Of a stretch of 64,000 nt of DNA, positions 50,760 through 64,000 are shown piece by piece (the stretch's first letter is position 1; each line of letters opens with the position of its first letter). The notes beneath the pieces are model-generated. The model did no database searches, was not told where the DNA came from, and saw nothing but the letters and a program-made list of their open reading frames with translations. A program made the translations under genes and the position numbers. The stretch comes from Dickeya lacustris (GTDB taxonomy: Bacteria; Pseudomonadota; Gammaproteobacteria; Enterobacterales; Enterobacteriaceae), in the NCBI RefSeq assembly GCF_029635795.1, contig NZ_CP114280.1:2232001-2296000 (forward strand), written 5' to 3'.

Positions 50760-50963
50760 AATGAACAATACCTAATGGACAATTAGGCATAGTCTAACTG
50801 ATTCTGAGCAATGATGGGTTGATGTTTCGATAGCACCGGGCGAGACAAGCGAGCGAGGCATCAGCACAGGGCGCGTGGTTTCATGCCTGACCGTGTGTTA
50901 CGGTGCAGCATACATACAGCGTGCCGGGCCCCCATTGCCCCACCCCCGCATAAACCGCACCCA

Positions 50964-50996
50964 AAACAAAAGGCCCGGTCTTTCGACCGGGCCCTT
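50964..50996 (-). terminator. rRNA operon terminator, copy 2
   Basis: Same GC-rich stem and T-rich tail as at 8497-8529, 12 nt after the 5S gene. Confidence 0.93.
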
Positions 50997-51007
50997 CGCC
51001 TTATTTA

Positions 51008-51127
51008 ATGCCTGGCAGTTCCCTACTCTCGCATGGGGAGACCCCACACTACCATCGGCGCTACGGCGTTTCACTTCTGAGTTCGGCATGGGGTCAGGTG
51101 GGACCACCGCGCTGTCGCCGCCAGGCA
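51008..51127 (-). rRNA. rrf: 5S ribosomal RNA, copy 2
   Basis: 120 nt, same sequence as copy 1 with paired termini TGCCTGGC / GCCAGGCA. Confidence 0.97.
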
Positions 51128-51245
51128 AATTCTTTTTATTCCGGCCGTTATGCTCCGCTCTCACTTCCACATAACCACCCGAACCAATCTCTGAACAAGC
51201 TGAATCTATTCTCTGCGTCTCTCACCAAAACACCTTCGGTGTTGT

Positions 51246-54154
<2,909 letters not shown>

Positions 54155-54358
54155 TCACAACCCGAAAGTGTTTCGGGATGCAAGTTTTTGAGAGACTCGA
54201 ACAACACATGCATTCGCATACACATGCTGTCGTTTCAATTTTCAGCTTGTTCCAGATTGTTAAAGAGCAAGATAAACGTAAACCTGACTATCTCTAATCA
54301 GCTTTAGGTTATCTTCGGGATATCCCTGACCGTGACTTTCACTCACCTGTCTTGTCAT

Positions 54359-54434
54359 TGGCGTCCCCTAGGGGATTCGAACCCCTGTTACCGCCGTGAA
54401 AGGGCGGTGTCCTGGGCCTCTAGACGAAGGGGAC
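54359..54434 (-). tRNA. gltT: tRNA-Glu(UUC), copy 2
   Basis: 76 nt with encoded CCA, identical to the E. coli tRNA-Glu sequence as I recall it: acceptor GTCCCCT pairs with AGGGGAC, and the anticodon is TTC. It lies in the 16S-23S spacer and is the intact counterpart of the damaged copy at 11889-11965. Confidence 0.97.
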
Positions 54435-54519
54435 ATCTCTTGTCAGCTTCGCAAGACGCTTTTGACTCTTTTACTTCATCAGACAATCTGTGTGGACACC
54501 ACGCAGGCTCTTCACTCGG

Positions 54520-56059
<1,540 letters not shown>

Positions 56060-56377
56060 AAGTTTGATTGTGTTTTCCGAAGAAAACGTGCTCAAAGAAT
56101 TTACTGTTTATTCGTAATGAATTAACTGTTGTCACTCTTCAAGACTTTCACAAAAGTTTTTGCGAAGTGTCCTGCGAGTGCCCACACAGATTGTCTGATT
56201 AATTGTTAAAGAGCAGTGCGACCGGCCTGAGCCTGCTGTCGCGAGGTGGCGTATACTACGCTTTCCTCATGAAGAGTCAACGTTTATTTTCGTTTCTTCT
56301 TCGCTGACACCGCATTGCGTTGCCGCTGTTGCCGTGTCAGTGGAGGCGCATTATAGGGACTTCCTGCGGCCTGACAA
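56060..56377 (-). promoter_or_regulatory. rRNA operon leader and P1/P2 promoters, copy 2
   Basis: P1 has -35 TTGTCA (56372-56377), a 16-bp spacer and -10 TATAAT (56350-56355), the canonical rrn P1. P2 has -35 TTGACT (56275-56280) and -10 TAGTAT (56253-56258). Leader boxA is at 56202-56215. The remaining 56378-56450, up to the hemG stop, would hold Fis/UP-type upstream sequence; no gene is seen. Confidence 0.87.
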
Positions 56378-56450
56378 GCCCTAATTGCAAAAAATCTCTC
56401 AAGCGTCTCTTTTTTCATCATCATGGCGAAAATTACCCCACAATGCGCTA

Positions 56451-56990
56451 TTACTGTACTTTTTTATGCACTATTTGCCCGAACGACTGCGCAAAACGCG
56501 CCACTTGCTCCCAATCCGTGTACTCGATTTCTTTGGTGCTGTCGGTTTCACCGCCGGTCATACGCATGATGAGTTGAATCATGATTCGGTCAAACCAGCG
56601 ATAACGAGGGTAGCGCAGTGCGCCTGCAAACACCGCGCCGAGATCGGGCTGCCAAGGGGAACGTAGCAGGAACTTGCGCGTATAGGCATTGGTTTGCAGC
56701 GAGCGCTTCTCTGGTTTACGCGCCGTGAGGTTGACGCAAAAGAAAGCGCTCGGCTTTTGCTGTAATAACGCAAGGTTCTGTCGGATAAATGTCTCTACCA
56801 CCGGATTAACGCGCCCATAGCGTACTGACGCACCGATCATGATGCTATCGTACTTATTCAGATCAAACTCCTGGGCAGTTAGGATGTTGGCAATATCGCA
56901 CTCCACCACCCCTTTAAGGTTATTCGCGATAAAAGCAGAGATTGCTCTGGTCTGCCCATCCCGGCTGGAAAACAGTATTAACGCTTTCAT
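56451..56990 (-). CDS. hemG: Menaquinone-dependent protoporphyrinogen IX dehydrogenase
   Basis: The product has 179 residues of the flavodoxin-like HemG family. It starts MKALILFSSRDGQTRAISAF with the FMN phosphate loop SSRDGQTRA and contains SIMIGASVRYGRVNPVVETF and the long insert loop characteristic of HemG (CVNLTARKPEKRSLQTNAY). It oxidises protoporphyrinogen IX to protoporphyrin IX, passing electrons to quinones at the membrane. It lies 19 nt after trkH and directly upstream of rrn P1, the arrangement found at rrnA in E. coli. Confidence 0.97.
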   Translation of the reverse strand: MKALILFSSRDGQTRAISAFIANNLKGVVECDIANILTAQEFDLNKYDSIMIGASVRYGRVNPVVETFIRQNLALLQQKPSAFFCVNLTARKPEKRSLQTNAYTRKFLLRSPWQPDLGAVFAGALRYPRYRWFDRIMIQLIMRMTGGETDSTKEIEYTDWEQVARFAQSFGQIVHKKVQ

Positions 56991-57009
56991 GATTCGTTCC
57001 CTTTATCCG

Positions 57010-58461
57010 TTATTCTCGCCAGAAAGTCGGCGTAAACAGTACCAGCATAGTAAAGACCTCAAGACGGCCAAATAGCATGGTGACAATCAGAATCCATTTT
57101 GCGGCATCGTTCATCGAGGTAAAGTTATCAGCCACCGTGCCAAGACCCGGCCCGAGGTTATTGAGCGTCGCGGTGACTGCGGCGAACGCGGAGAAATTAT
57201 CGACCCCGGTTGCGATCACTGCCAGCATGCTGACAATAAATACCAGCGCATAAGCCGAGAAGAAGCCCCAGACCGCTTCAAGGATTCGCTCTGGCAACGC
57301 GCGCTGCCCAAGCTTTATGGTGTAAACCGCATTGGGATGAACTAGACGTTTTAATTCGCGCGAACCCTGCAAAAACAGCAGCAGGATGCGTATCACCTTA
57401 AGCCCGCCCCCGGTTGAACCGGCGCAACCGCCAATAAAGGCGGAGCACAGCAGCAGCACCGGCAGGAACAACGGCCAGGATGCGATGCTGTCCGTGGTGA
57501 AACCGGCGGTTGTCGCCATCGACACCACCTGAAAAAATGCCTGATTCAGGGTTTCCAGCCCACCTTTGTAGACATGATGCCCCCACAGCACGAGCGTACA
57601 GACCACAACCAGCGACAGCTGCACGAAGATAAACATGCGAAATTCCGGGTCACGCCAGTAAACACGCAGGCTGCGGCCACTGAGCACGGCAAAGTGCAAA
57701 CCAAAATTACAGCCGGAAATCAGCAGGAATATCGCGATAATGGTGTTGATTGTCGGGCTGTTAAAATAGCCGATACTGGCATCGTGGGTAGAGAAACCGC
57801 CGATAGCGATAGTGGAAAAGCTATGACTGATGGCATCAAAAATCGACATCCCCGCCAGCCATAAGGCCAGCGCACATAGCACCGTCAGCAATACATAGAT
57901 TAACCAGAGTGTTTTGGCGGTTTCGGCAATACGCGGGCGCATCTTGTTGTCTTTCAGCGGCCCCGGCATTTCGGCACGATAAAGCTGCATCCCCCCGACG
58001 CCCAGTATCGGCAAAATAGCCACCGCAAGCACAATGATCCCCATGCCTCCCATCCATTGCAGCATCTGGCGATAGAACAAAATCGCTTTCGGCAGGGAAT
58101 CAAGCCCGACCAGCGTGGTCGCACCGGTGGTGGTGAGGCCGGAAAAAGACTCAAAAAACGCATCGGTCATTGACAGGCTAGGCCGCTCGGCGAACAAAAA
58201 TGGCAATGCTCCGACGCTACCCAACACCGTCCAAAACAGTACGACTATCAAGAAACCCTCGCGGGCCTTGAGTTCATGCCGATGTTTGCGATTCGGCAGC
58301 CATAGCGCCATGCCGATTGCCAGCGCGACAAAAAATGTCTGAATAAATGCGCGCCCCGCACCATCGCGGTAAATAAGCGCCACCATGCCAGGAATAAACA
58401 TAGTGCCGGAGAAGAGAATAACCAGTAGTCCGACAATGCGGGTTATGGCACGCAAATGCAT
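57010..58461 (-). CDS. trkH: Trk system potassium uptake protein
   Basis: The product has 483 residues, the E. coli length, and is an inner-membrane ion channel subunit. The four selectivity-filter loops are visible: FSGLTTTGATTLVG, TIAIGGFSTHDAS, VSMATTAGFTTDS and TLNNLGPGLGTVAD. GGMGIIVLAVAILPILGVGG lies in a membrane segment. TrkH works with TrkA for low-affinity K+ uptake. It lies in the pepQ-yigZ-trkH-hemG cluster, 40 nt after yigZ. Confidence 0.98.
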   Translation of the reverse strand: MHLRAITRIVGLLVILFSGTMFIPGMVALIYRDGAGRAFIQTFFVALAIGMALWLPNRKHRHELKAREGFLIVVLFWTVLGSVGALPFLFAERPSLSMTDAFFESFSGLTTTGATTLVGLDSLPKAILFYRQMLQWMGGMGIIVLAVAILPILGVGGMQLYRAEMPGPLKDNKMRPRIAETAKTLWLIYVLLTVLCALALWLAGMSIFDAISHSFSTIAIGGFSTHDASIGYFNSPTINTIIAIFLLISGCNFGLHFAVLSGRSLRVYWRDPEFRMFIFVQLSLVVVCTLVLWGHHVYKGGLETLNQAFFQVVSMATTAGFTTDSIASWPLFLPVLLLCSAFIGGCAGSTGGGLKVIRILLLFLQGSRELKRLVHPNAVYTIKLGQRALPERILEAVWGFFSAYALVFIVSMLAVIATGVDNFSAFAAVTATLNNLGPGLGTVADNFTSMNDAAKWILIVTMLFGRLEVFTMLVLFTPTFWRE

Positions 58462-58501
58462 CAGGGAGCCTTCCTTAATGGTTCAAGATTACGCGCTGGG
58501 A

Positions 58502-59116
58502 TTATTGTGAAATTGACTGTAAATGCAACGCGCCGCGACTGACATCTCGCAGGCGGCGAGAGGCCTCATCGACCATGGTGACAGGAAACGCCACCAACAG
58601 CGAAACCTGGTTGGTATATTCGCTTGCTATCACCAACCCTTGCAGCGCCTGTACCGTACTCTCCACTTGAGATAGCCAGGTATAGTCACACTGCAATCGA
58701 AACTGTTGCAGCATCACTTTTTGCTGCACCGGCAACTGTTTTAACGCTTGTTGAACGCCGCCACCGTAGGCTTTCACCAGGCCGCCGGTGCCAAGCTGAA
58801 TACCGCCATAGTAGCGCACAATGACGGCCACCACTTCGCCAATGCCGCTGCCCATCAGTTGCGCCAGCATCGGTTTGCCCGCCGTGCCGGAAGGCTCGCC
58901 GTCATCAGAAAAGCCGAGTTGCTGTGAGTCATCCGGCGCACCGGCGACATAGGCCCAACAGTGATGTGCGGCATCAGGGTGAGCATGCCGCACCTGCTGG
59001 ATAACCTCGCGCGCGGCATCAACCCCACACGCCGGTGACAACAGCGTCAGAAAGCGACTTTTTTTGATCTCTTCCTGCACGCTGACCGACGTTGCAGGGA
59101 TGGGGTATGACTGCAT
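58502..59116 (-). CDS. yigZ: IMPACT family protein YigZ
   Basis: The product has 204 residues with the UPF0029/Impact N-terminal domain: EEIKKSRFLTLLSPACG, HHCWAYVAGAP, FSDDGEPSGTAGKPMLAQL and VIVRYYGGIQLGTGGLVKAY. The family is linked to translation control in eukaryotes; the bacterial role is unclear. Its ATG overlaps the pepQ stop (TGATG), so the two are translationally coupled. Confidence 0.95.
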   Translation of the reverse strand: MQSYPIPATSVSVQEEIKKSRFLTLLSPACGVDAAREVIQQVRHAHPDAAHHCWAYVAGAPDDSQQLGFSDDGEPSGTAGKPMLAQLMGSGIGEVVAVIVRYYGGIQLGTGGLVKAYGGGVQQALKQLPVQQKVMLQQFRLQCDYTWLSQVESTVQALQGLVIASEYTNQVSLLVAFPVTMVDEASRRLRDVSRGALHLQSISQ

Positions 59117-60447
59117 CAGGCTAAATCGAGATCGCGGGTCAGGTTTTCGACGCGCTTCTCATGCATCACCACGTTATCCTCTATACGAATACCGCCAAAC
59201 GGGCGCAGCGCATCCAGCTTCTGCCAGTTAAAGTGCTGACGCATCGCACCCTGACGCCAGGGCTCCAGCAGAGAATCAATAAAATAGATACCCGGCTCGA
59301 TAGTCATCACCATACGGGGCTCCAGTATACGGGTGCAGCGCAGATAAGGGTGCGCCGACGGCGCAGGCAGCGTAGCGCCGCTATCATCTTGCATAAAACC
59401 GCCAACATCATGCACCTGTAAACCGAGCGGATGACCAAGGCCATGCGGCAAAAACGGCGTGGTGACACCTTGCTCCACCATGGCGTCTTCACTCAGGCCG
59501 TTGACCAACTGATGACGTTTTAACAACACCGCCACCCGATGATGCATTTGCAAATGATAGTCGGTATAGCGCACGCCGTTTTGTAACGAGCCAATCAATG
59601 CCTGCTGCTCAATGTTCAGGTCTTTCACCAGCGCGGCGTAGTCACTCTCAGGGTTTGCCGCATAGCTACGGGTGATATCGGCCGCATAACCGTTGTACTG
59701 CGCGCCAGCATCCAGCAGAAAACTGCGCATATCGGCAGGCGCGCGCTGCTCCAGTTGGGTGTAATGCAGCACGGCGGCATGCTCATTAAGCGCAACGATA
59801 TTGTCATAAGGCACATCAGTATCGCGATGGCCGGTCGCCGTCAGGTAGGCGAGGTTAATATCAAACTCGCTCATGCCCGCTTTAAACGCGTCCAGTGCCG
59901 CGCGGTGGCCGATTACGGCGGTTTTCTGCGCCTCACGCAGGCAAGCCAACTCATAATCGGTTTTATAGGCGCGGTGATAATGCAGGTAATCCAGCACGCC
60001 CTGCGGGTTGATGTGTTGAGCGTCAATACCCAGACTCAATGCCCGTTGCGGCAGTGCGCCGATATAAGCGACCCGCTCGCGCCGGGCGGGAAGTTGCTGG
60101 CCGATATCATCGGCCTTGCGTAGCACCGCAATCTCCCAGGCGGATGTCCAGAAACTCTCTGGCACTGGCGCAACGTTATGCCAGTAATCGACCGGAGAGT
60201 AGAACCACAATTTCGGCGCTGAGACACCGTCCACCCACAGCCAGCAGTTAGGCACCTGAGTCACTGGCAGCCAGGCCTTAAATTGCGGGTTGACGGTAAA
60301 CGGGTAAGCGTGGTCGTCGAGAAACGCCATCATCAACTCACCAGAGTGGATCAATAAGGCATCCAAGTTATGCCGCGCCAGCACCGCCTGGGTACGTTGT
60401 TGCAGTGTGGCGATATGTTGATGATACAAAGACGTTAGCGTTTCCAT
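59116..60447 (-). CDS. pepQ: Xaa-Pro dipeptidase (prolidase)
   Basis: The product has 443 residues from the ATG at 60447; a GTG one codon earlier is in frame. It is a binuclear Mn metallopeptidase of the pita-bread fold that cleaves dipeptides with C-terminal proline. Metal-ligand motifs are [19 protein letters not shown] (two aspartates), [15 protein letters not shown] (His), [11 protein letters not shown] (Glu) and GGIRIEDNV (Glu). It is divergent from fadB across about 180 nt, as in E. coli. Confidence 0.97.
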   Translation of the reverse strand: METLTSLYHQHIATLQQRTQAVLARHNLDALLIHSGELMMAFLDDHAYPFTVNPQFKAWLPVTQVPNCWLWVDGVSAPKLWFYSPVDYWHNVAPVPESFWTSAWEIAVLRKADDIGQQLPARRERVAYIGALPQRALSLGIDAQHINPQGVLDYLHYHRAYKTDYELACLREAQKTAVIGHRAALDAFKAGMSEFDINLAYLTATGHRDTDVPYDNIVALNEHAAVLHYTQLEQRAPADMRSFLLDAGAQYNGYAADITRSYAANPESDYAALVKDLNIEQQALIGSLQNGVRYTDYHLQMHHRVAVLLKRHQLVNGLSEDAMVEQGVTTPFLPHGLGHPLGLQVHDVGGFMQDDSGATLPAPSAHPYLRCTRILEPRMVMTIEPGIYFIDSLLEPWRQGAMRQHFNWQKLDALRPFGGIRIEDNVVMHEKRVENLTRDLDLA

Positions 60448-60589
60448 CACTACCCCTATCGTTAGCCGTGTATCTGCTCAGTGTACCACAGCCCCCCGAT
60501 AGCGGCAGCGTTGCCAGCCCTGTGATCCCGGCGGCAAATCGCCCATCCGTTATTTGCATTTTATTAACATTCACACCACAATTTTTATC

Positions 60590-60606
60590 ATCTGGTCGTA
60601 CCAGAT
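60590..60606 (+). promoter_or_regulatory. FadR operator of fadBA
   Basis: ATCTGGTCGTACCAGAT is a near-perfect palindrome matching the FadR-binding site of E. coli fadB. It lies 25 nt before the fadB ATG, so FadR would repress the operon until long-chain acyl-CoA is present. Confidence 0.88.
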
Positions 60607-60630
60607 TAGGGATACATTAGGGAGATAACC

Positions 60631-62820
60631 ATGATCTACCAAGGCGACACCCTTTATCTGGCGTGGCGTGAGGATGGTATAGCCGAGCTGGTGTTTGCCG
60701 CGCCGGGCAACATTAACACGCTCGACACACGCACCGTCGCCAGTCTGGGCGAGGCGCTACGCCACCTGGCGCAACAGCCTGACTTACGCGCATTGCTGCT
60801 GCGCTCAGACAAACCAGCCTTTATCGCTGGTGCCGATATCACGGAATTTCTGTCGTTGTTTGCCGCACCAACGCAAACGCTGCAACGCTGGCTGACACAG
60901 GCGAATGCCATTTTCAGCCAACTGGAAGATTTACCCGTGCCCACCCTGTCCGCCATCAACGGTTATGCGCTGGGCGGCGGCTGTGAATGCGTGCTGGCAA
61001 CGGATTTTCGCGTGGCCTCCCGCGAGGCACGCATCGGTTTACCCGAAGTCAAACTCGGTATCATGCCGGGATTTGGCGGCACCGTGCGGCTGCCTCGTCT
61101 TATCGGCGTTGACAATGCGCTGGAGATAATCGCCGCCGGTAAAGACCTGTGCGCCGCCGATGCATTACATGTCGGGCTGATTGATGCCCTCACCGAGCAA
61201 GAGGCATTGCTTCCAGCGGCGCTGCATATGTTGCGCCAGGCCATCAGCGGCAAGCTTGACTGGCGCGCTCGCCGCCGCCAGAAAACCGCTGCGCTACGGT
61301 TAGGCCGCAGTGAAGCGATGATGAGTTTTCTCACTGCCAAAGCGAAAGTGCAGCAACTCACCGGCCCGCACTATCCCGCCCCACTGACCGCTGTGAACAC
61401 CATTGAAGCGACCGCCGGACTGGCGCGTGATGCGGCACTGTTGCAGGAAACAGAGAATTTCGTCGCACTCACACAAACCTCTGCCGCCTCAGCGCTGGTG
61501 GGCGTGTTTTTGAATGAGCAGGCGGTAAAAAGCGCCGCGAAAAAGTGGGCCGCAGGAGCGCGCGCTCCCGAGCGCCTCGCGGTTCTTGGCGCAGGCATCA
61601 TGGGGGGCGGCATTGCGTGTCAGGCCGCCCGCAAAGGCATCCCCGTCTGGATGAAAGATATCCGCGACGCCGCATTGACACTGGGTATGACAGAAGCGAC
61701 GCAACGGCTGCATGCCGACGTCGAACGCGGGAAAATGGATGTGATGACGCTGGCACAGACGCTGGCGCGCATCCACCCCACGCTGCATGACAACGCCATT
61801 GAGCAGGCCGACCTGGTGATTGAAGCCGTGGTGGAAAACCCGCAGGTGAAAGCCAGCGTGCTGGCCGAGGCAGAAGCCCACCTCAGCGAGCGGGCGCTGT
61901 TGGTTTCTAACACCTCGACCATTTCTATCACCCAGCTTGCCAGCGCCCTGAAGCGGCCCGAGAATTTTTGCGGCCTGCACTTTTTCAATCCGGTACACCG
62001 TATGCCGCTGGTCGAGGTTATTCGCGGTGCCAAAACCAGTGAACAAACGCTCGCAGCCGTCGTCGCCTTTGCCGCCAAAATGGGTAAAACCGCCATTGTC
62101 GTGAATGACTGCCCAGGCTTTTTCGTTAACCGTGTGCTGTTCCCCTATTTTGCCGCATTTTCGCTGTTGATGCGTGACGGCGCGGATTTCAGAGACATTG
62201 ATGCGGTGATGGAATCCCGGTTTGGCTGGCCGATGGGCCCGGCGTATTTGCTGGATGTGGTCGGGCTGGATACCGCACATCATGCACAAGCCGTCATGTC
62301 CGCCGGGTTTCCACAGCGCATGGCAAAAACCGAACGGGATGTGATTGATGTGCTGGTCGAACACCAGCGTTTGGGCCAAAAAAGCGGTGCCGGTTTCTAT
62401 CGCTATCACACCGATGATAAAGGCAAGCAACGCCGCGAGCACGATGCGCAAACGGATGTATTACTCGATGCGGTATGCCAGCCCAGACGCACATTTAGTG
62501 CCGATGAGATTATCGAACGGCTGATGGTGCCCATGCTCAACGAAGTGGCGCGCTGTCTGGAAGAGGGCATTGTGGCAAGCCCGGCACAGGCGGATATGGC
62601 ACTGCTTTATGGGCTCGGTTTTCCCGCTTTTCGCGGCGGTGCCTGCCGCTATCTCGACACCCTCGGTGCCGAGCGTTATGCGCACATCGCGCAGTCGCTG
62701 GCTGGGCTTGGGCCACTCTACCGCCTGCCTGAGAGCCTGCAACAGATGGCGCAACAGCAACAGTGTTTTTATCCGGCGGCCTTGCCACACGCCGATTTAT
62801 CTCTTCATCACCCGGCATAA
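60631..62820 (+). CDS. fadB: Fatty acid oxidation complex subunit alpha
   Basis: The product has 729 residues and is multifunctional. The N-terminal crotonase domain (about 1-190) provides enoyl-CoA hydratase and isomerase activity, with [29 protein letters not shown] and [20 protein letters not shown]. The central NAD-binding domain begins at [21 protein letters not shown] (about residue 313), followed by [20 protein letters not shown] of 3-hydroxyacyl-CoA dehydrogenase. C-terminal dehydrogenase domains complete it. With FadA it forms the alpha2-beta2 complex of aerobic beta-oxidation. GGGAGATAACC provides the ribosome binding site. fadA follows after 12 nt. Confidence 0.98.
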   Translation: MIYQGDTLYLAWREDGIAELVFAAPGNINTLDTRTVASLGEALRHLAQQPDLRALLLRSDKPAFIAGADITEFLSLFAAPTQTLQRWLTQANAIFSQLEDLPVPTLSAINGYALGGGCECVLATDFRVASREARIGLPEVKLGIMPGFGGTVRLPRLIGVDNALEIIAAGKDLCAADALHVGLIDALTEQEALLPAALHMLRQAISGKLDWRARRRQKTAALRLGRSEAMMSFLTAKAKVQQLTGPHYPAPLTAVNTIEATAGLARDAALLQETENFVALTQTSAASALVGVFLNEQAVKSAAKKWAAGARAPERLAVLGAGIMGGGIACQAARKGIPVWMKDIRDAALTLGMTEATQRLHADVERGKMDVMTLAQTLARIHPTLHDNAIEQADLVIEAVVENPQVKASVLAEAEAHLSERALLVSNTSTISITQLASALKRPENFCGLHFFNPVHRMPLVEVIRGAKTSEQTLAAVVAFAAKMGKTAIVVNDCPGFFVNRVLFPYFAAFSLLMRDGADFRDIDAVMESRFGWPMGPAYLLDVVGLDTAHHAQAVMSAGFPQRMAKTERDVIDVLVEHQRLGQKSGAGFYRYHTDDKGKQRREHDAQTDVLLDAVCQPRRTFSADEIIERLMVPMLNEVARCLEEGIVASPAQADMALLYGLGFPAFRGGACRYLDTLGAERYAHIAQSLAGLGPLYRLPESLQQMAQQQQCFYPAALPHADLSLHHPA

Positions 62821-62832
62821 GGACGCAGAAGT

Positions 62833-63996
62833 ATGGAAAACGCCGTGATTGTTGATGCCCTGCGTACCCCAATGGGGCGCTCTAAAGGCGGGGCATTTCG
62901 TCAGGTTCGTGCTGAAACGCTCGCCGCGCATGTGATGCGCAGCCTGCTGGAGCGTAACCCGGCATTGAACGCCGATAATATTGATGACATCTACTGGGGC
63001 TGCGTGCAGCAAACGCTGGAGCAAGGCTTTAACATCGCACGCAATGCGGCCCTGTTGGCTGAAATTCCCCATCATGTGCCCGCTGTTACCATTAACCGCC
63101 TGTGTGGTTCTTCCATGCAGGCGCTGCACGATGCGGTTCGCGCCATCAGAGTCGGCGACGCTCAGGTTTGCCTGGCCGGGGGCGTCGAGCATATGGGCCA
63201 TGTGCCGATGACTCACGGGGCTGATTTTCACCCGGGACTCAGCCACACCGTCGCCAAAGCCGCCGCCATGATGGGGCTGACCGCCGAAATGCTGGCGCGC
63301 CTGCACCGCATCAGCCGCGAACAGCAGGATGCCTTTGCCGCCCGCTCTCACCAACGGGCTTTCGCCGCGACACAATCGGGCGTGTTTTCACGCGAAATTG
63401 TGCCAACCAGCGGGCATCGCAGCGACGGCGCACTGCACCTGTTTGACTACGATGAAGTGATACGCCCAGACACCAGCCTTGAGGCGCTGGCCTCACTGCG
63501 CCCGGCATTCGATCCGGTTAACGGCACCGTAACCGCAGGCAGCTCGTCTGCGCTATCAGACGGTGCCGCCGGATTATTGGTCATGAGCGAATCTTATGCT
63601 CGCGCGTTGGGTATCGCGCCCCGGGTTCGGGTTCGCGCCACCGCCGTGGTGGGCTGTGACCCGTCGCTAATGGGGTATGGCCCGGTCCCTGCGACGCGTA
63701 AAGCCTTGCAAAGAGCGGGTCTGAGCCTACATGACATCGGCGTATTTGAATTAAATGAAGCGTTTGCCGCGCAGGTATTACCTTGCATCAACGACCTTGG
63801 CCTGATGGCGAGTCTTGATGACAAAGTGAACCTGAACGGCGGCGCAATCGCCCTGGGACACCCGCTGGGGTGCTCTGGCGCGCGTATTCTGACGACGCTG
63901 ATTAACCTGATGGAGCAACGTGATGTGGAGTTTGGCGTGGCGACGATGTGTATCGGGCTGGGCCAAGGCATTGCCACCGTGCTTGAACGGGCATGA
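62833..63996 (+). CDS. fadA: 3-ketoacyl-CoA thiolase
   Basis: The product has 387 residues of the thiolase family. The acylated cysteine is in [15 protein letters not shown] (about residue 91). The His-containing [11 protein letters not shown] and [20 protein letters not shown], and the proton-donor cysteine in [11 protein letters not shown] near the C-terminus, are all present. It performs the last step of each beta-oxidation round, releasing acetyl-CoA. Stop at 63994-63996, four bases before the window edge, so any terminator lies outside. Confidence 0.98.
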   Translation: MENAVIVDALRTPMGRSKGGAFRQVRAETLAAHVMRSLLERNPALNADNIDDIYWGCVQQTLEQGFNIARNAALLAEIPHHVPAVTINRLCGSSMQALHDAVRAIRVGDAQVCLAGGVEHMGHVPMTHGADFHPGLSHTVAKAAAMMGLTAEMLARLHRISREQQDAFAARSHQRAFAATQSGVFSREIVPTSGHRSDGALHLFDYDEVIRPDTSLEALASLRPAFDPVNGTVTAGSSSALSDGAAGLLVMSESYARALGIAPRVRVRATAVVGCDPSLMGYGPVPATRKALQRAGLSLHDIGVFELNEAFAAQVLPCINDLGLMASLDDKVNLNGGAIALGHPLGCSGARILTTLINLMEQRDVEFGVATMCIGLGQGIATVLERA

Positions 63997-64000
63997 TAAC

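Noticed and set aside
57574..57864. Plus-strand open frames opposite trkH, pepQ and fadB
   Set aside because: Shadows of well-conserved genes on the other strand.

Overview
The window is a core-chromosome segment of a gamma-proteobacterium of the order Enterobacterales. RpoB, RpoC, EF-Tu, HU-alpha and the ribosomal proteins look nearly identical to those of E. coli, and much of the E. coli 87-90 min gene order is preserved. Protein divergence in less conserved genes (FadB, PepQ, the thi genes) and the gene content point to a Dickeya/Pectobacterium-type relative rather than to Escherichia itself. That genus-level guess is inference.

Layout. 1-8173: an N-acetylgalactosamine/galactosamine (aga) catabolic and PTS operon on the minus strand (agaZ-S-F-A-Y-V-W-E, running off the left edge), with its DeoR-type regulator agaR divergent. 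8335-13898: first rRNA operon (16S-tRNA-Glu-23S-5S, minus). 14214-17108: purH-purD. 17285-21793: yjaH, hupA, yjaG, nfi, hemE, nudC (minus). 22056-27803: TPP riboswitch followed by thiC-E-F-S-G-H (plus). 27926-32761: a small accessory block with a yjiR-type MocR regulator, two DUF1127 genes and two tandem DUF1176 secreted-protein genes. 33024-46882 and up to 47194: rpoC-rpoB-rplL-rplJ-rplA-rplK-nusG-secE-tufB and four tRNAs (minus as drawn). 47803-50759: coaA, birA, murB, distinctly AT-rich. 50802-56363: second rRNA operon, a direct repeat of the first about 42.5 kb away. 56451-60447: hemG, trkH, yigZ, pepQ (minus). 60590-63996: FadR-operated fadBA (plus).

How it works together. Most of the window is information processing (transcription, translation, rRNA, tRNA) and housekeeping biosynthesis (purines, thiamine, haem, CoA, biotin regulation, peptidoglycan). 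Two catabolic modules, aga at the left and fadBA at the right, are under identifiable repressors. Relative to E. coli, the segment between the two rRNA operons matches the rrnE-rrnB interval. The outer flanks differ: hemG-trkH, which adjoins rrnA in E. coli, sits upstream of the second operon here, and aga lies downstream of the first. That pattern suggests past rearrangement at rRNA operons.

Sequence quality. Four protein genes (agaA, yjaH, thiG, yjiR-like) each carry one apparent single-base frameshift. The two rRNA copies differ by indels at positions that are normally invariant, and one tRNA-Glu copy is damaged. The simplest reading is residual assembly or base-calling error rather than four independent pseudogenes. 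I found no CRISPR array, prophage, insertion sequence or clearly undescribed system. The most interesting leads are the DUF1176 tandem pair with identical 3' ends, the yjiR/DUF1127 module, the AT-rich coaA-birA-murB island, and the rRNA-operon rearrangement.
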